Below, in pieces: positions 49,204 to 58,900 of a DNA stretch of 64,000 nucleotides. The notes below the pieces were generated by a model. The model did no database searches and had not been told where the DNA came from. It worked only from the letters and a program-made list of their open reading frames with translations. The stretch is from NCBI GenBank assembly GCA_938743325.2, contig OW568864.1, positions 372,001-436,000 on the forward strand. The letters are read 5' to 3'. A program made the position numbers and the translations under genes. Source of the DNA: Pycnococcus provasolii (lineage: Eukaryota; Chlorophyta; Pseudoscourfieldiophyceae; Pseudoscourfieldiales; Pycnococcaceae). How positions within the stretch are numbered: the stretch's first letter is position 1; each line of letters starts with the position of its first letter.

Positions 49204-52200
49204 TTAAGCCAGGCGAAGCTTCTGGATGCCCGCATTGGCCTCCCGCGCACTCGCATTTTCGGCGCGAGCCAAGTCGTTCTTCTCCTCGGCAAATGCAGCA
49301 AGTGCCTCGCCGAGTCTCGGGTGATCGGGAAGGACATCACCGAAGCAGTCGCGGTAGCTCACGCCGTCAAAAACAACATCGTCCGGCAAAGGAAATCGCG
49401 CGGCATCGTTGACGACATGTTTCTTCACGTGAGCCACCTCCTTCGCGCTCAGATCCCGAGCAGTGAGTCGTTCGTTCGCCATCGGCGGCGGTGGAATACC
49501 AGAGGCCAAGACTGTACGCTGGACGTCGTTGATGTCCAAGCCGATGCATCTTACAACTATATCCAAACCGGGTGAAGATGAAGCGACAATGTCGGGTAAG
49601 CCACTGCATGCCTGGCGTGCCGTGAGTTCGCCAAGCCATGCACATGGGACTGTCAGGATGTCCGAGCCTGAACCTAAGATCTGCAATACAGTCGACTGCC
49701 CAGGGTCCGAACGTATCGTGGAATTGTGTCGAACGAAACCGTGCACGTCAAGAACGAGCTTTGGTGAAACTTGACGTTCCTCAAGGTCCACAGCAAGGGC
49801 AAAGGATGCAGGCTGATCACAAGTGAGCACGTGCGAAAGGCCTGCAAGCTTCTCGCAGAGTATTGTGGTGTCCACATCGCCCACGGCGCGAACGTGCACA
49901 GCTATGGGCGCAAATCGCGGATCCGGAATCCACCGGCCAATCTCAGGCCTGATTCCAACCGTAAGGCTTGGTGCGCTTTCACTGCGTAGCGCAGCCAGGT
50001 CCGATGCGTCCGAGCGCCCAGTGATAAGATCTTGCCATGCATCAACGACATTGGCGGCGAGCAGACTACCACGCTGGCCCCCTGAGAAAACGCACCTCAC
50101 GACGAGTCGGGTGGGATCGTCTTGCCACGCAATCGCATCGTTGACGTCTGCAAGCAATGCCGACTCAGCACTTTTTGCGGAATCAGTGGAATCTGAAGCT
50201 TTTGCGCTACCATTGGTACTTCGTGCATTCACCCGAGCGCTAGCTGGTCGAGCGGAAAAGGGACGGCTCGTGGCGCGACCACCGGATGCAGACGCACTTG
50301 GCTCGATCGAAACAACAGAGCGCACGTAGCGGCTGTTTAGCTGCTCCAACGCACCCGGAGTAAAGCCGCGGTGGCGGATGAACAATCCGCGCCGGAATGC
50401 CGCCGCCGCCGTTCCACGTCTGGCTGTCACAGAGTCCGTGTGCACGGTAGTTATACCGCCGAGGATTGAAAAGACGCCAGGATGTCGTGTTTCAGCCTCC
50501 GTGCAAAGCATGCGGTAAAGCCATGCAGCATCGACGTATGAAGGTAGCGCGATCAAGGCAAAGCGATTGGAACTATCCGCCGCCTTGCATGCAAATGCAT
50601 CAACAGCCGAGTCGAGCAGAGCACCTAGTGTCGCTTCATTGGGGCAAATTGGCGCGTCGAGCGGGTAAAGGCTCACATGCACGTGCGCTGAGTCCCCGGC
50701 ATAACGTACAATGCTCGCAGCAACGTTCTCGTGGTGTGCGCCGGGCAAGCCAAATAGCGGCACGAGTCGAATCGTGCGTGAGTCGTCGCCGTCGTTCGTG
50801 CCACCGTCCGCGACTGGGCGCATGGCTCGCTGCTCAAGCTGAGTCACCACGTGCTCCAGCTCATCGGGAATGCAGGCTGTACGATCAAGAGAAGTCTCGC
50901 TGAAATCGAGTGCCTTCAAGATGCCGTCTTTCGCCGGAGTTAGGGTGGACAGGTCGTCCTCATTTACTGCGCTCTGCTGCACAAGAGGCATCATCTCCGC
51001 GAACGAATCTGGCATCCTTGCATAGTCAACGACGGTGTACGGAATGTCGAACTGCAGCGCCGCCTCCTTCCATGTCGGTAACGTCTCGCGCTGCATGATC
51101 CGCTGAGCGGAACGCGTGAAGGATCCAAGAGGGAGATAAACGAAGGGCGCTCCACCAAGGGCGGCATACGGTGGCTGCTCCACTTGTAGCGCGATGTAAG
51201 GGCCAAGTTGGTCACGTGGGTCGTCAATCTCAGTCTGGCCATCTTCTCCAAGGCCGCACACGTACACAGCTAGAATGCGACAGCTAAATCCAGTATCGGC
51301 ATCCCTAACCTCCTCGGCAGCTCCCTGAAAGCAGAGAACGATCGGAGCGTGATGCGGGCAATCAAAGAATCCGAGGCCGTAGCGAAATGCAATGAGCTGT
51401 CCTTGCAAGGCGATGGGCAGGCACAGGCCTCCTCCGCACCAAAGCGAACATGGTTCGGATCCGTCGAAGAGTGCACGGCCGAGCGTATCACGCTTCGACG
51501 CCAGGCGATTGTTCGCAACTTGTTCCGACGTCGAGCCGCCGAGATTTGTACGCTCGCCGAGTGTAGAGCTTGGCTTGCGCATGGACGAAATCGCCTTTAG
51601 GCTTCGCGTGAGCTGGCGGTTGAGACGTTCCTCGCCACCGCTCTGGAGATAGCTCGTGAAGAGTGGTACATGCTCCGTGAGCAGTGCGACCTGCCCGTCG
51701 TGCTCGACGAACGAGTCTGCGTACACGAGTGCCCCAAGCAACGCCTCGCCGTCGAGAGACGTGATGTCGTGCAATGCAATGCGGCAAACCTTAATTTGTC
51801 GCGAGCCCTGGGCTGGATTAGCGAAGGCGTTGTTCGCGTGGTCGCCCGCCCAGAGCGCGAATTTGACTCGCGAACGCAGGGCGCTGGTGTCGCCGTCATC
51901 TCCCACGAGCGGAATGCCCCGCATCGCTGCACTTTGAGCCAGCGTCTCGAGCGCGACATGACGTGCCGAGCGTGCCGTGGCTTCGGGAGAAGTGGCAAAG
52001 TGTGAGATAGCCGCGAGGCACGCTTCACGCAGCGCGCAGTACAGCCGCATGAGTAGTACGAGGTCGTCCGCGCCGTACGTGCGAGTTTTGTCTGCGCTAT
52101 CGTCGGCATCGCGTGCTTCCTCGAGAGCCTCGTCAGCAACCTCGGCGCTGAGAAGCTCGTGCGCCGCGGCGGCGGATGCAAGTGATCCAGAAGCGAGGAA

Positions 52201-53241
52201 GAAGGTGCGAGCGCAGCGCAGTGGGCTGCGGGGGTCGGCAGCCTCGAGCACCGCATGCAGAGCGCGCTGTCCGTCTGACCCGAGCGTGCAGATTGGCACC
52301 TGAGCAGCATTCCCTGGCGAGTCCGCCTCGGAGTTTGTGTGAATGCCCGCGGCGCACCGTGGTCCCATGGTGAGAAGGCGTCCACACTCAGGCGGTGGAC
52401 GGAGGCTGCCGTAAGCGAAGAAGCTTACAATCGGCTCTCCCACCTGCTTTTCAGTAAGGTGTTCACGGTCTGGTGGCAGCTTTGCGTCGAGAAGTGCGAA
52501 TAATTCGCGTGCGTGCTTGCCGAGCAACACGCAGGCGTTGGACAGCATAACACGGACTGTGTGCGCGTCAAGCTCCGAGTAGCACTGCTCTCGTATTGGC
52601 TCGGAGATGTCGACGAGTGTGTGGCTCATGGTAAGGAAGCCCGGCCTTCCGACACCCTCGAGTCCGTACGCCTGCACGAGCGGCCAGCGCTCCACCTCGT
52701 TCGTGAGTCCGCCGGCGGCCGCGGGTTCTTTTGCGGACGTTTTCTTTGACGTTTTTTTTGGCGCCGTTGCAAAACCGAGGCGTTCACGCCCTGCAAGCAT
52801 CTGCACGAAGCTCGCCACCTTGTGTTCCTCTGCGTCGTCTGGGTTGTCCTCGACGTCTGCGCTTGGGCAGTAGACGGCGACGTTTTCCCACTGTCCGCCG
52901 AAGGTGGTTGGCGCGATAACATCGTATCCTTCGCGCGAGACGTATATGGCCGCGCCGTCTGGATACACGCACACGACGACACCCTCCAATGAAGTCGGCA
53001 GTCTCGCTACGTCCAGTACGTCTCGTGCGGCCGCGCCCATGAGTAGCCAAGTGAGTACTTGTCTTGCCGCGACATCGTCGGTGGAGTCGACACCCGCGAC
53101 GAACACCAGGGCATCGCACTTCATTGCAGTGCACAGCTGCTGCAAGCGTCTGAGTCTAATATAGGAGGATGAAGGCGAATACATAGCAGTAGCAGTAGCA
53201 GTAGCAGAAGGAGGAGCGTTCATGATGGATGCAGCGACCAT
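49204..53241 (-). CDS. DNAAF9: Dynein axonemal assembly factor 9 (Shulin / C20orf194) homologue
   Basis: Protein of 1345 residues, somewhat longer than human DNAAF9. In ciliates Shulin packages outer-arm dynein for delivery to cilia. Matches recalled from the human protein run through the N-terminus: LRRLQQLCTAMKCDALVFVA, then GVDS, EEHKVASFVQML, and VERWPLVQAYGLEGVGRPGF. Further along are RCARTFFLASG, VPLFGLPGAHHENVAAS (a degenerate nucleotide-binding-like loop) and a C-terminal LTARDLSAKEVAHVKKHV with FPLPDDVVFDG and CFGDVLPDHP. The final helix is charged. The ATG at 53241 is used; the frame begins with GTG at 53253. A telomere-like tract lies between it and the divergent gene at 53479. Confidence 0.85.
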   Translation of the reverse strand: MVAASIMNAPPSATATATAMYSPSSSYIRLRRLQQLCTAMKCDALVFVAGVDSTDDVAARQVLTWLLMGAAARDVLDVARLPTSLEGVVVCVYPDGAAIYVSREGYDVIAPTTFGGQWENVAVYCPSADVEDNPDDAEEHKVASFVQMLAGRERLGFATAPKKTSKKTSAKEPAAAGGLTNEVERWPLVQAYGLEGVGRPGFLTMSHTLVDISEPIREQCYSELDAHTVRVMLSNACVLLGKHARELFALLDAKLPPDREHLTEKQVGEPIVSFFAYGSLRPPPECGRLLTMGPRCAAGIHTNSEADSPGNAAQVPICTLGSDGQRALHAVLEAADPRSPLRCARTFFLASGSLASAAAAHELLSAEVADEALEEARDADDSADKTRTYGADDLVLLMRLYCALREACLAAISHFATSPEATARSARHVALETLAQSAAMRGIPLVGDDGDTSALRSRVKFALWAGDHANNAFANPAQGSRQIKVCRIALHDITSLDGEALLGALVYADSFVEHDGQVALLTEHVPLFTSYLQSGGEERLNRQLTRSLKAISSMRKPSSTLGERTNLGGSTSEQVANNRLASKRDTLGRALFDGSEPCSLWCGGGLCLPIALQGQLIAFRYGLGFFDCPHHAPIVLCFQGAAEEVRDADTGFSCRILAVYVCGLGEDGQTEIDDPRDQLGPYIALQVEQPPYAALGGAPFVYLPLGSFTRSAQRIMQRETLPTWKEAALQFDIPYTVVDYARMPDSFAEMMPLVQQSAVNEDDLSTLTPAKDGILKALDFSETSLDRTACIPDELEHVVTQLEQRAMRPVADGGTNDGDDSRTIRLVPLFGLPGAHHENVAASIVRYAGDSAHVHVSLYPLDAPICPNEATLGALLDSAVDAFACKAADSSNRFALIALPSYVDAAWLYRMLCTEAETRHPGVFSILGGITTVHTDSVTARRGTAAAAFRRGLFIRHRGFTPGALEQLNSRYVRSVVSIEPSASASGGRATSRPFSARPASARVNARSTNGSAKASDSTDSAKSAESALLADVNDAIAWQDDPTRLVVRCVFSGGQRGSLLAANVVDAWQDLITGRSDASDLAALRSESAPSLTVGIRPEIGRWIPDPRFAPIAVHVRAVGDVDTTILCEKLAGLSHVLTCDQPASFALAVDLEERQVSPKLVLDVHGFVRHNSTIRSDPGQSTVLQILGSGSDILTVPCAWLGELTARQACSGLPDIVASSSPGLDIVVRCIGLDINDVQRTVLASGIPPPPMANERLTARDLSAKEVAHVKKHVVNDAARFPLPDDVVFDGVSYRDCFGDVLPDHPRLGEALAAFAEEKNDLARAENASAREANAGIQKLRLA

Positions 53242-53360
53242 TCTTCGAAGCACTTACTGGATCAACGCATGTGCCCTTAAGGGTCTCTTCTCTGGGGAAG
53301 AAATACAGTATTTGGGACGCGCGCGCGAAAATAAGAAAAAGATCCGCGGCCTAACTTAAC

Positions 53361-53417
53361 TTAGGGTTAGCGGGTTAGGGTTTTATGAATATGTTATGAT
53401 AGGGTTAGCGTAGGGTT
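53361..53417 (+). repeat. Degenerate telomere-like tract (TTAGGG)
   Basis: TTAGGGTTAGCGGGTTAGGG followed, after an AT-rich stretch, by AGGGTTAGCGTAGGGTT. It is in the divergent gap between DNAAF9 and the gene at 53479. Confidence 0.75.
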
Positions 53418-53478
53418 CCTTGGAGGATTCATCCGGAAAGTATACCCTCGTAGCGAGCAGTGAATCGGATGCCCAGTG

Positions 53479-54669
53479 ATGAGTCCGAGAAAAGAAACCC
53501 CTCTAGATGGGTGTGTTTTCGGGGATAGCTCAACGCCAGCCTCGTCTTCGTCGCTCACTTACCAGCACCAAGCACCAGCAGAGTTTCGCGCTTCATCGCA
53601 TTTGCGTTTTCGTCTTAACATGGGCAGTATACACACACTTGCAAGCTTGTCAAGTGCTCTGTCACGTGCACACGTGGATGTTGAGAAAGGCCTAGTGGTT
53701 ACGCTGACTACTGAAAAGGTGGCCGTTTGTAATACGAACAGCGGTGCTTGGTCGCGGAAGCGAAAGGCGTCTAACGTCTCGGGTGTGTACCGTTCCTTTG
53801 TAGACATTTCTGCCGAAGAAGTTGACGTCTTGAAAGGTCTTACAACCTGTGGCCAAGGGAGTGTCGAAGAATATGTGAGTGCACATCCTGAAGTCGTTGA
53901 AACATTTGTGAGAATCGCAAACACTGCACGAGAGGGGGTGAGACTCATACGCGCGCCGCTTCAGCCGGGTCCCATTGCGCGGGAGCTTGTTCCTCCGAGT
54001 GTCGAAGGCCTTTTCTTTAAAGGCGGACCGAGCGACAACGACAAGAGGTGTGCGCTGAGATATCCGCACACCTTACAGTCTGACAGCGAATCCGAATGCG
54101 ATACGTATAAAGTCTTTGTTGCAGTTTCCGATAAAACGCGCGCACCTGTGGTCTTCTATGACGAAGGCTGCGTGCTAAATGGTCAGGACGAAAACGGAAC
54201 AGACGACGATACTCCAAGTTCATCGACACAACGTCCTAGCTCACTTAGCGAGGACTTGTCACGCTTATATGGTGACGACAATATCGTTGCAAAGTGCTCT
54301 TCACGTGGCATACACCCGGCGCTATTGTTTCCTCCTATCGACCTTTTCACGCGAATGCGACCAGTCGCCCGTGACGATTGCAGAAGAGGAGAAGTTTTTG
54401 TCTTTCGCAATGATGTCTTACGCGCATTTTGGAACCGTGTTGAACACTTGGAATTCACGTTTCGTCGTTCGTCGCCAACACCGCCTACTACACAGGTCGG
54501 TGCGTTGCCTACCTGCGTGTTCCCTTGGACAGCTGCGGCCATGCTACATGACCTCTTCCCTGTTTCTGACGACGACTGGGAAATAGAAGACATGTGTTTT
54601 GAGCTCGAGGTCTTGGTCGAGACAAATGCGGATGTCGCGTTAGCTGTTCTTCTGGCCTTGGAGGGGTGA
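53479..54669 (+). CDS. Hypothetical protein, no recognised family
   Basis: Protein of 396 residues from the ATG at 53479. No known motif, signal peptide or membrane helix. It alternates predicted helical and strand segments and has a low-complexity stretch (DDDTPSSSTQRPSSLS, about residue 245) and an acidic C-terminal region (DDDWEIEDMCFELEVLVE). Codon choice looks more relaxed and less GC-biased than in the housekeeping genes to its left, and it borders the repeat-rich island. It is followed within 10 bases of the stop by a run of 22 T. It could be a lineage-specific or horizontally acquired gene; nothing decides between these. Confidence 0.6.
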   Translation: MSPRKETPLDGCVFGDSSTPASSSSLTYQHQAPAEFRASSHLRFRLNMGSIHTLASLSSALSRAHVDVEKGLVVTLTTEKVAVCNTNSGAWSRKRKASNVSGVYRSFVDISAEEVDVLKGLTTCGQGSVEEYVSAHPEVVETFVRIANTAREGVRLIRAPLQPGPIARELVPPSVEGLFFKGGPSDNDKRCALRYPHTLQSDSESECDTYKVFVAVSDKTRAPVVFYDEGCVLNGQDENGTDDDTPSSSTQRPSSLSEDLSRLYGDDNIVAKCSSRGIHPALLFPPIDLFTRMRPVARDDCRRGEVFVFRNDVLRAFWNRVEHLEFTFRRSSPTPPTTQVGALPTCVFPWTAAAMLHDLFPVSDDDWEIEDMCFELEVLVETNADVALAVLLALEG

Positions 54670-54894
54670 CAAGAGTGTTTTTTTTTTTTTTTTTTTTTTG
54701 TTACTTCAACACATTACTTGAACACATTGATATTACAAACAAAACACACACCTGACACCTTGTTACACTTTGGTGTACTCGTAGCCGGTGACGGTGACAG
54801 CTTCACCTGATATGCAAGGCCATGGCAAAGGCACGGCCGAAAGTATTACGTGCGCGGCCTGCTGCGAGGCATGTTGTGTGTCTCTGTTCACTAT

Positions 54895-54981
54895 GGGTTA
54901 GGGTTACGGATTAGGGTTAGGGTTAAGCTAGGGTTAAGCTAGGGTTACGGATTAGGGTTAGGGTTACAGGTAGGGTTACGG
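54895..54981 (+). repeat. Telomere-like tract (TTAGGG with TTACGGA and TTAAGCTA variants)
   Basis: Higher-order pattern: units of GGGTTA separated by acggatta or agcta, repeated twice, about 1 kb from any start codon. Confidence 0.85.
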
Positions 54982-55494
54982 CAAATTGCGTTATCTGCGC
55001 CGTTATAGGTGCTTTCAGCATGTCATTTTTTTAATACGACACGTCCTAATTATGCTTAAGATGATGCCATGTCAAACTTTAACAGATCTGAAAACTTTTT
55101 TTCTTCGGTACATATTTCGCGTCTAAAAATAAAAGCACGCTCTTAACCTATGTGTATATTTACTTTGATTATAAATATTTTGGAATTTCACACAAACTTT
55201 TTTGTACGGCCAGGTGGTAGTGCGCGCGTTGTCGCAGCGCGTGCGCGAGGTCTTCGGCACGTCGTGCACGCCGACGCTAAGCTTAAAATCACGTCTGGGT
55301 GACCCGGAACACGTCACGAAGATAACCCCGAATCGGTATTTTTTGACCTTTTTTAACCCCGAATTCAAGAATAACGTTTTTCACGAATTGTTTCTTCGCA
55401 CGCGTGTACTACGTTTGCTTAAGGACGTCATCGACCTTGCATACGTGAAAACTCGCCCCGTAAGTGCCGTACGAATAACGTGTCATCTCCATGT

Positions 55495-55517
55495 TTTCGT
55501 GTAGTAATTACACGAAA
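55495..55517. terminator. Stem-loop at end of tandem copy 1 (possible 3' processing or termination signal)
   Basis: Perfect 9-bp stem with 5-nt loop. Its conserved place at the end of both copies suggests a function or an element boundary; calling it a terminator is inference. Confidence 0.35.
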
Positions 55518-55852
55518 TAAATGAAGAAAGAAACCCCCACCAAAATCTCCCTAAACTTTTTCGTACGGCCAGGTGGTAGTGCGCGCGTTGTCGCAGCGCG
55601 TGCGCGAGGTCTTCGGCACGTCGTGCACGCCGACGCTAAGCTTAAAATCACGTCTGGGTGACCCGGAACACGTCACGAAGATAACCCCGAATCGGTATTT
55701 TTTGACCTTTTTAACCCCGAATTCAAGAATAACGTTTTTCACGAATTGTTTCTTCGTACGCGTGTACTACGTTTGCTTAAGGACGTCTTCGACCTTGCAT
55801 ACGTGAAAACTCGCCCCGTAAGTGCCGTACGAATAACGTGTCATCTCCATGT

Positions 55853-55875
55853 TTTCGTGTAGTAATTACACGAAA
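55853..55875. terminator. Stem-loop at end of tandem copy 2 (possible 3' processing or termination signal)
   Basis: Same hairpin as in copy 1, located 34 bp beyond the stop codon of the minus-strand ORF at 55909. Confidence 0.35.
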
Positions 55876-55908
55876 TGAAGAAAGAACCCCCCCCCCCCTA
55901 GCACTCCA

Positions 55909-58900
55909 CTAGCTTAGTCTGCCCATCCACGCCGGATTGCGCGGATTGCACGTCGTGACCGGTTTGCATCTGCAATAAGGCCTACCACAACGCCTTGACC
56001 TTCCATCACACATGAACACTTCCACGGCGCAGCGTTTGACGTGGCGGTCGTGAGCATCTACACCTCGGCTTCCAACGAATGCAGACAAGGATGCCATTGC
56101 AACCCCGTGCGAGGGGTCGTTGAAACGGGGAACCTTTGCGTTCTGCTTGGCCACGTCGCCACCCATGTTGCGCACCAGGTGCAGGAGACCTGTGCGCGCC
56201 CCGACACCGCACTGCTTGGACAGAAATCTTTGAAAGGCAAGCAGTGTGTTCCCGTCTGTATCGTCGCACATTGCTGAGGCGAATTGGACGAGCTTCATAC
56301 CCATGAAGTCAGTCGACGTTTGCAATCCCATCACCTTACGACACAAGGTTCCAGCGACGATGTTCCTCTTCTTGTCGAGGATTTCCGTCAACATGACCGA
56401 CAAGTCCGCCGCGTCGATTTTGCCAATCGCCCGGATCGCTTCGCCAGTCTTCACGTGTTCCGGCACGGCGAACTGCGGTTTATCCGGAAACGCGGGCAGC
56501 TCAGCAGCATTCGTCGTGAGCACACGAGATAGATCGCTCGCAACACTAATCGAAGTGTACTTGGCCTTCCCTCTGCTCGTGCTCCTGCTCTTGTGGAGCA
56601 AGGCGCTCGCCTTCTCCACGCGTTCCTTGGTGATCAAGCTGAGCGCTATACCTGCAAGGACGAAGCTGTCGAAGAAGGTGACGCGGTTGCCGTTCACCAT
56701 TGCCTTCACTCCAAGAAGCACCGTATCGAATTCCTGGTGGACGATGAAGACACTATCGTCTTTGGCCACATCCAAGAAACCGTCGAGAGCTGGAACAGGC
56801 ATTGACCGCATTTGTCGTTTGTTGAAGAAAGCACTTTCGCGTTCTCGAACGGCATCGATGCACTTGTCGACGTCTTTGAAGAGCTTGGCTACCTCGATTA
56901 GGAGAGAGGTGGTGTCGGTGCTCTTGAAGCTTCGTGTCGACGTGTTCGGAACAGACGCGAGCAACTCGATCACTGTGCGGTGCGCCTCGTCCCGAAGCGT
57001 CTTCGCGTGCATCCCTCCTAGTCGACCGCGCATTGTGTTGCTCATGGCACTTGTGAGGATGGCTCTTGCTGTCTCCGACACGAGCTTGTCCACCAGCTCG
57101 GGAGTTGCCTTCCCTGAGTCGGCGCGGTATCTGCCTTGACGAATGATGTATTGTTCATCTGGCGATATGAGATCGCGGAAAACCTCCTCGAACTCGTTCA
57201 GGACGCTTGCAAGCTTGCTGGACACCGGCAGGACAGACGATACGTCCATGAAACCTGCTCGTCCCATGGCACTGATGAATGCGGCGGCGCGATACACAGT
57301 GAGCTGGTCTTCCTCCGTGTTCGTCGTGTCCATTGACGAGCACACCTTGCAAGTGAAGAAGCCGAGCATGTAGTTCATGGTCCAACCCTCTTCGGGAATG
57401 GCTTTGCTGCAGCACGGGCACGCGCTCTTCCCCAGAATGCATGACACAGCGTGCTTCATGTTGACGGCGTTCGCCGCGCCGTCCTCGCCGCCGTCGGTGA
57501 TGTCCTCGCCGCCGTCGGTGATGTCCTCGCCGCCGTCGGTGATGTCCTCGCCGCCGTCGGTGGTGTCCTCGCCGTCCGTGCCGTGGGAGTGCTGCGCGAA
57601 TAGGTCCTCGCGCAAGCACACGTTCATGAGCTTAAGCGAGGTTGGGCGCTGGGAGAGAGCGCCTACGGCGCGTGATTGCGTGCCACCCCACGCACGGCAC
57701 ACCGAGACGCGCCCTGGCAGTCTTGGTGTGACCATGCCATCGGAGTTAACGTATGGCCTGGCGTACATAGTCGCAACCACTTGCCAGTAGCCGCCGTTCA
57801 GGTGCATGGATCCCAGGAGCGATTGCCTTAACGAAGCAGCATCCGAGGGGGGGAGCTTGTACAGCTTGAGGAGGTGTTCGAGTTGTGCGTGCCTGCCACG
57901 AGGAACATCGTACTTCGACGGAATGGCGTCGATGTCATTTTCCTTTTGGTGCATGTACCACGAATACGCGGCGTCGAGCTCGCCGAGTGCTGCGATGGCC
58001 TCGCAGAACTCATTCGCGTCATCCAATTCCTTCAACACAGTGGGGATGGTGACGATGACCCTGAAGGGCATGGCGCTATCGACGTTAATGTCCACGCGAT
58101 GTGCCGTCGTGTTGTTGTCGTGACACACCCTCGACCGAAGCACGTCGATGATGGCAGGATCCCGAAGTGCACGTCGAGCACCAGAAGAGACTTTGCGCCT
58201 TGCACAAATCGCGTCGAGGAGTGCCAGAACGTTGTCTCTACACTCCGGCGCTGCCTTTAACGTTCCCCCGGGTGACCCGAGGACAACGGGCGTCGTCGCG
58301 ATGGAGAGCCAGTCGGCAACGCTCTTTACCGCATCGCCAGCGGCGAGGGTGGCGACCGTCGCGAATCCGAGCAATACCGATCGCGGGTCGAACACGCTGA
58401 TTTTTACCTCCGCGAGGCCGAGCTGGCCACACTGGTGGTGAAGCCCAACCTTGGTTGTGACCGGCTCATGAACGGCTTGTCCTGGGAGCACGTCACACTC
58501 GGAGAATCCGTAGTGCTTCGTGTCGAAGGCACTAACACATTTCCCCATGGGCTGCAGCGTGTCCGTGTGCACGAACTTCTCGCTATCCGCGAATCCGCGT
58601 GCTTGGTGCACGGCACGAGGATCATAGAACCGAAGGTTCTCCCCAATCGTAGTGCCGCGCTCGCACATGGCCATCGGCGCACCCTGCGTTGACGTTACGA
58701 TCGGCTCGTCCAAGATCTTGGCAATCTTTCCGAGGATCGAGAAATCGTCAACCGGCGGGGCAGTGATTCCCTTCGTGCTCGCGCTCGCAAACGCGCTCCT
58801 TGTCTTCGTCTTCGTGCTCGCGCTCGCAGGCGCGCTGATTCCCTTCGTGCTCGCGCTCGCAGGCGCGCTGATTCCCTTCGTGCCTTCGTGCCCTTTTGGC

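Larger units (their letters stand above)
55201..55877. repeat. 360-bp tandem duplication, each copy ending in a hairpin
   Basis: Two copies of about 315 bp begin with tacggccaggtggtagtgcg (55204 and 55564) and are about 97% identical. Each ends in tttcgtgta-gtaat-tacacgaaa, a perfect 9-bp stem with 5-nt loop (55495-55517 and 55853-55875). The open frames inside are short and probably not genes. The copies lie directly downstream of the 1528-residue ORF. Confidence 0.95.
54670..55908. other. Repeat-bearing gap: T22 run, telomere-like tract, 360-bp tandem duplication
   Basis: No gene. A T-run of 22 (54678-54699), a TTAGGG-type tract (54895-54981), the 360-bp tandem duplication (about 55201-55877) and a C-run (55887-55898) lie in order between two convergent genes. 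This is the only convergent gap in the window with a telomere-like tract. Confidence 0.7.

Noticed and set aside
54678-54699. T22 run as a retroposon poly(A) tail
   Set aside because: No matching target-site duplication or element body could be seen beside it.
55123-55742. Short minus-strand frames in the 360-bp tandem copies as genes
   Set aside because: Short, repeated with the DNA, and end at unrelated points; better explained as non-coding repeats.
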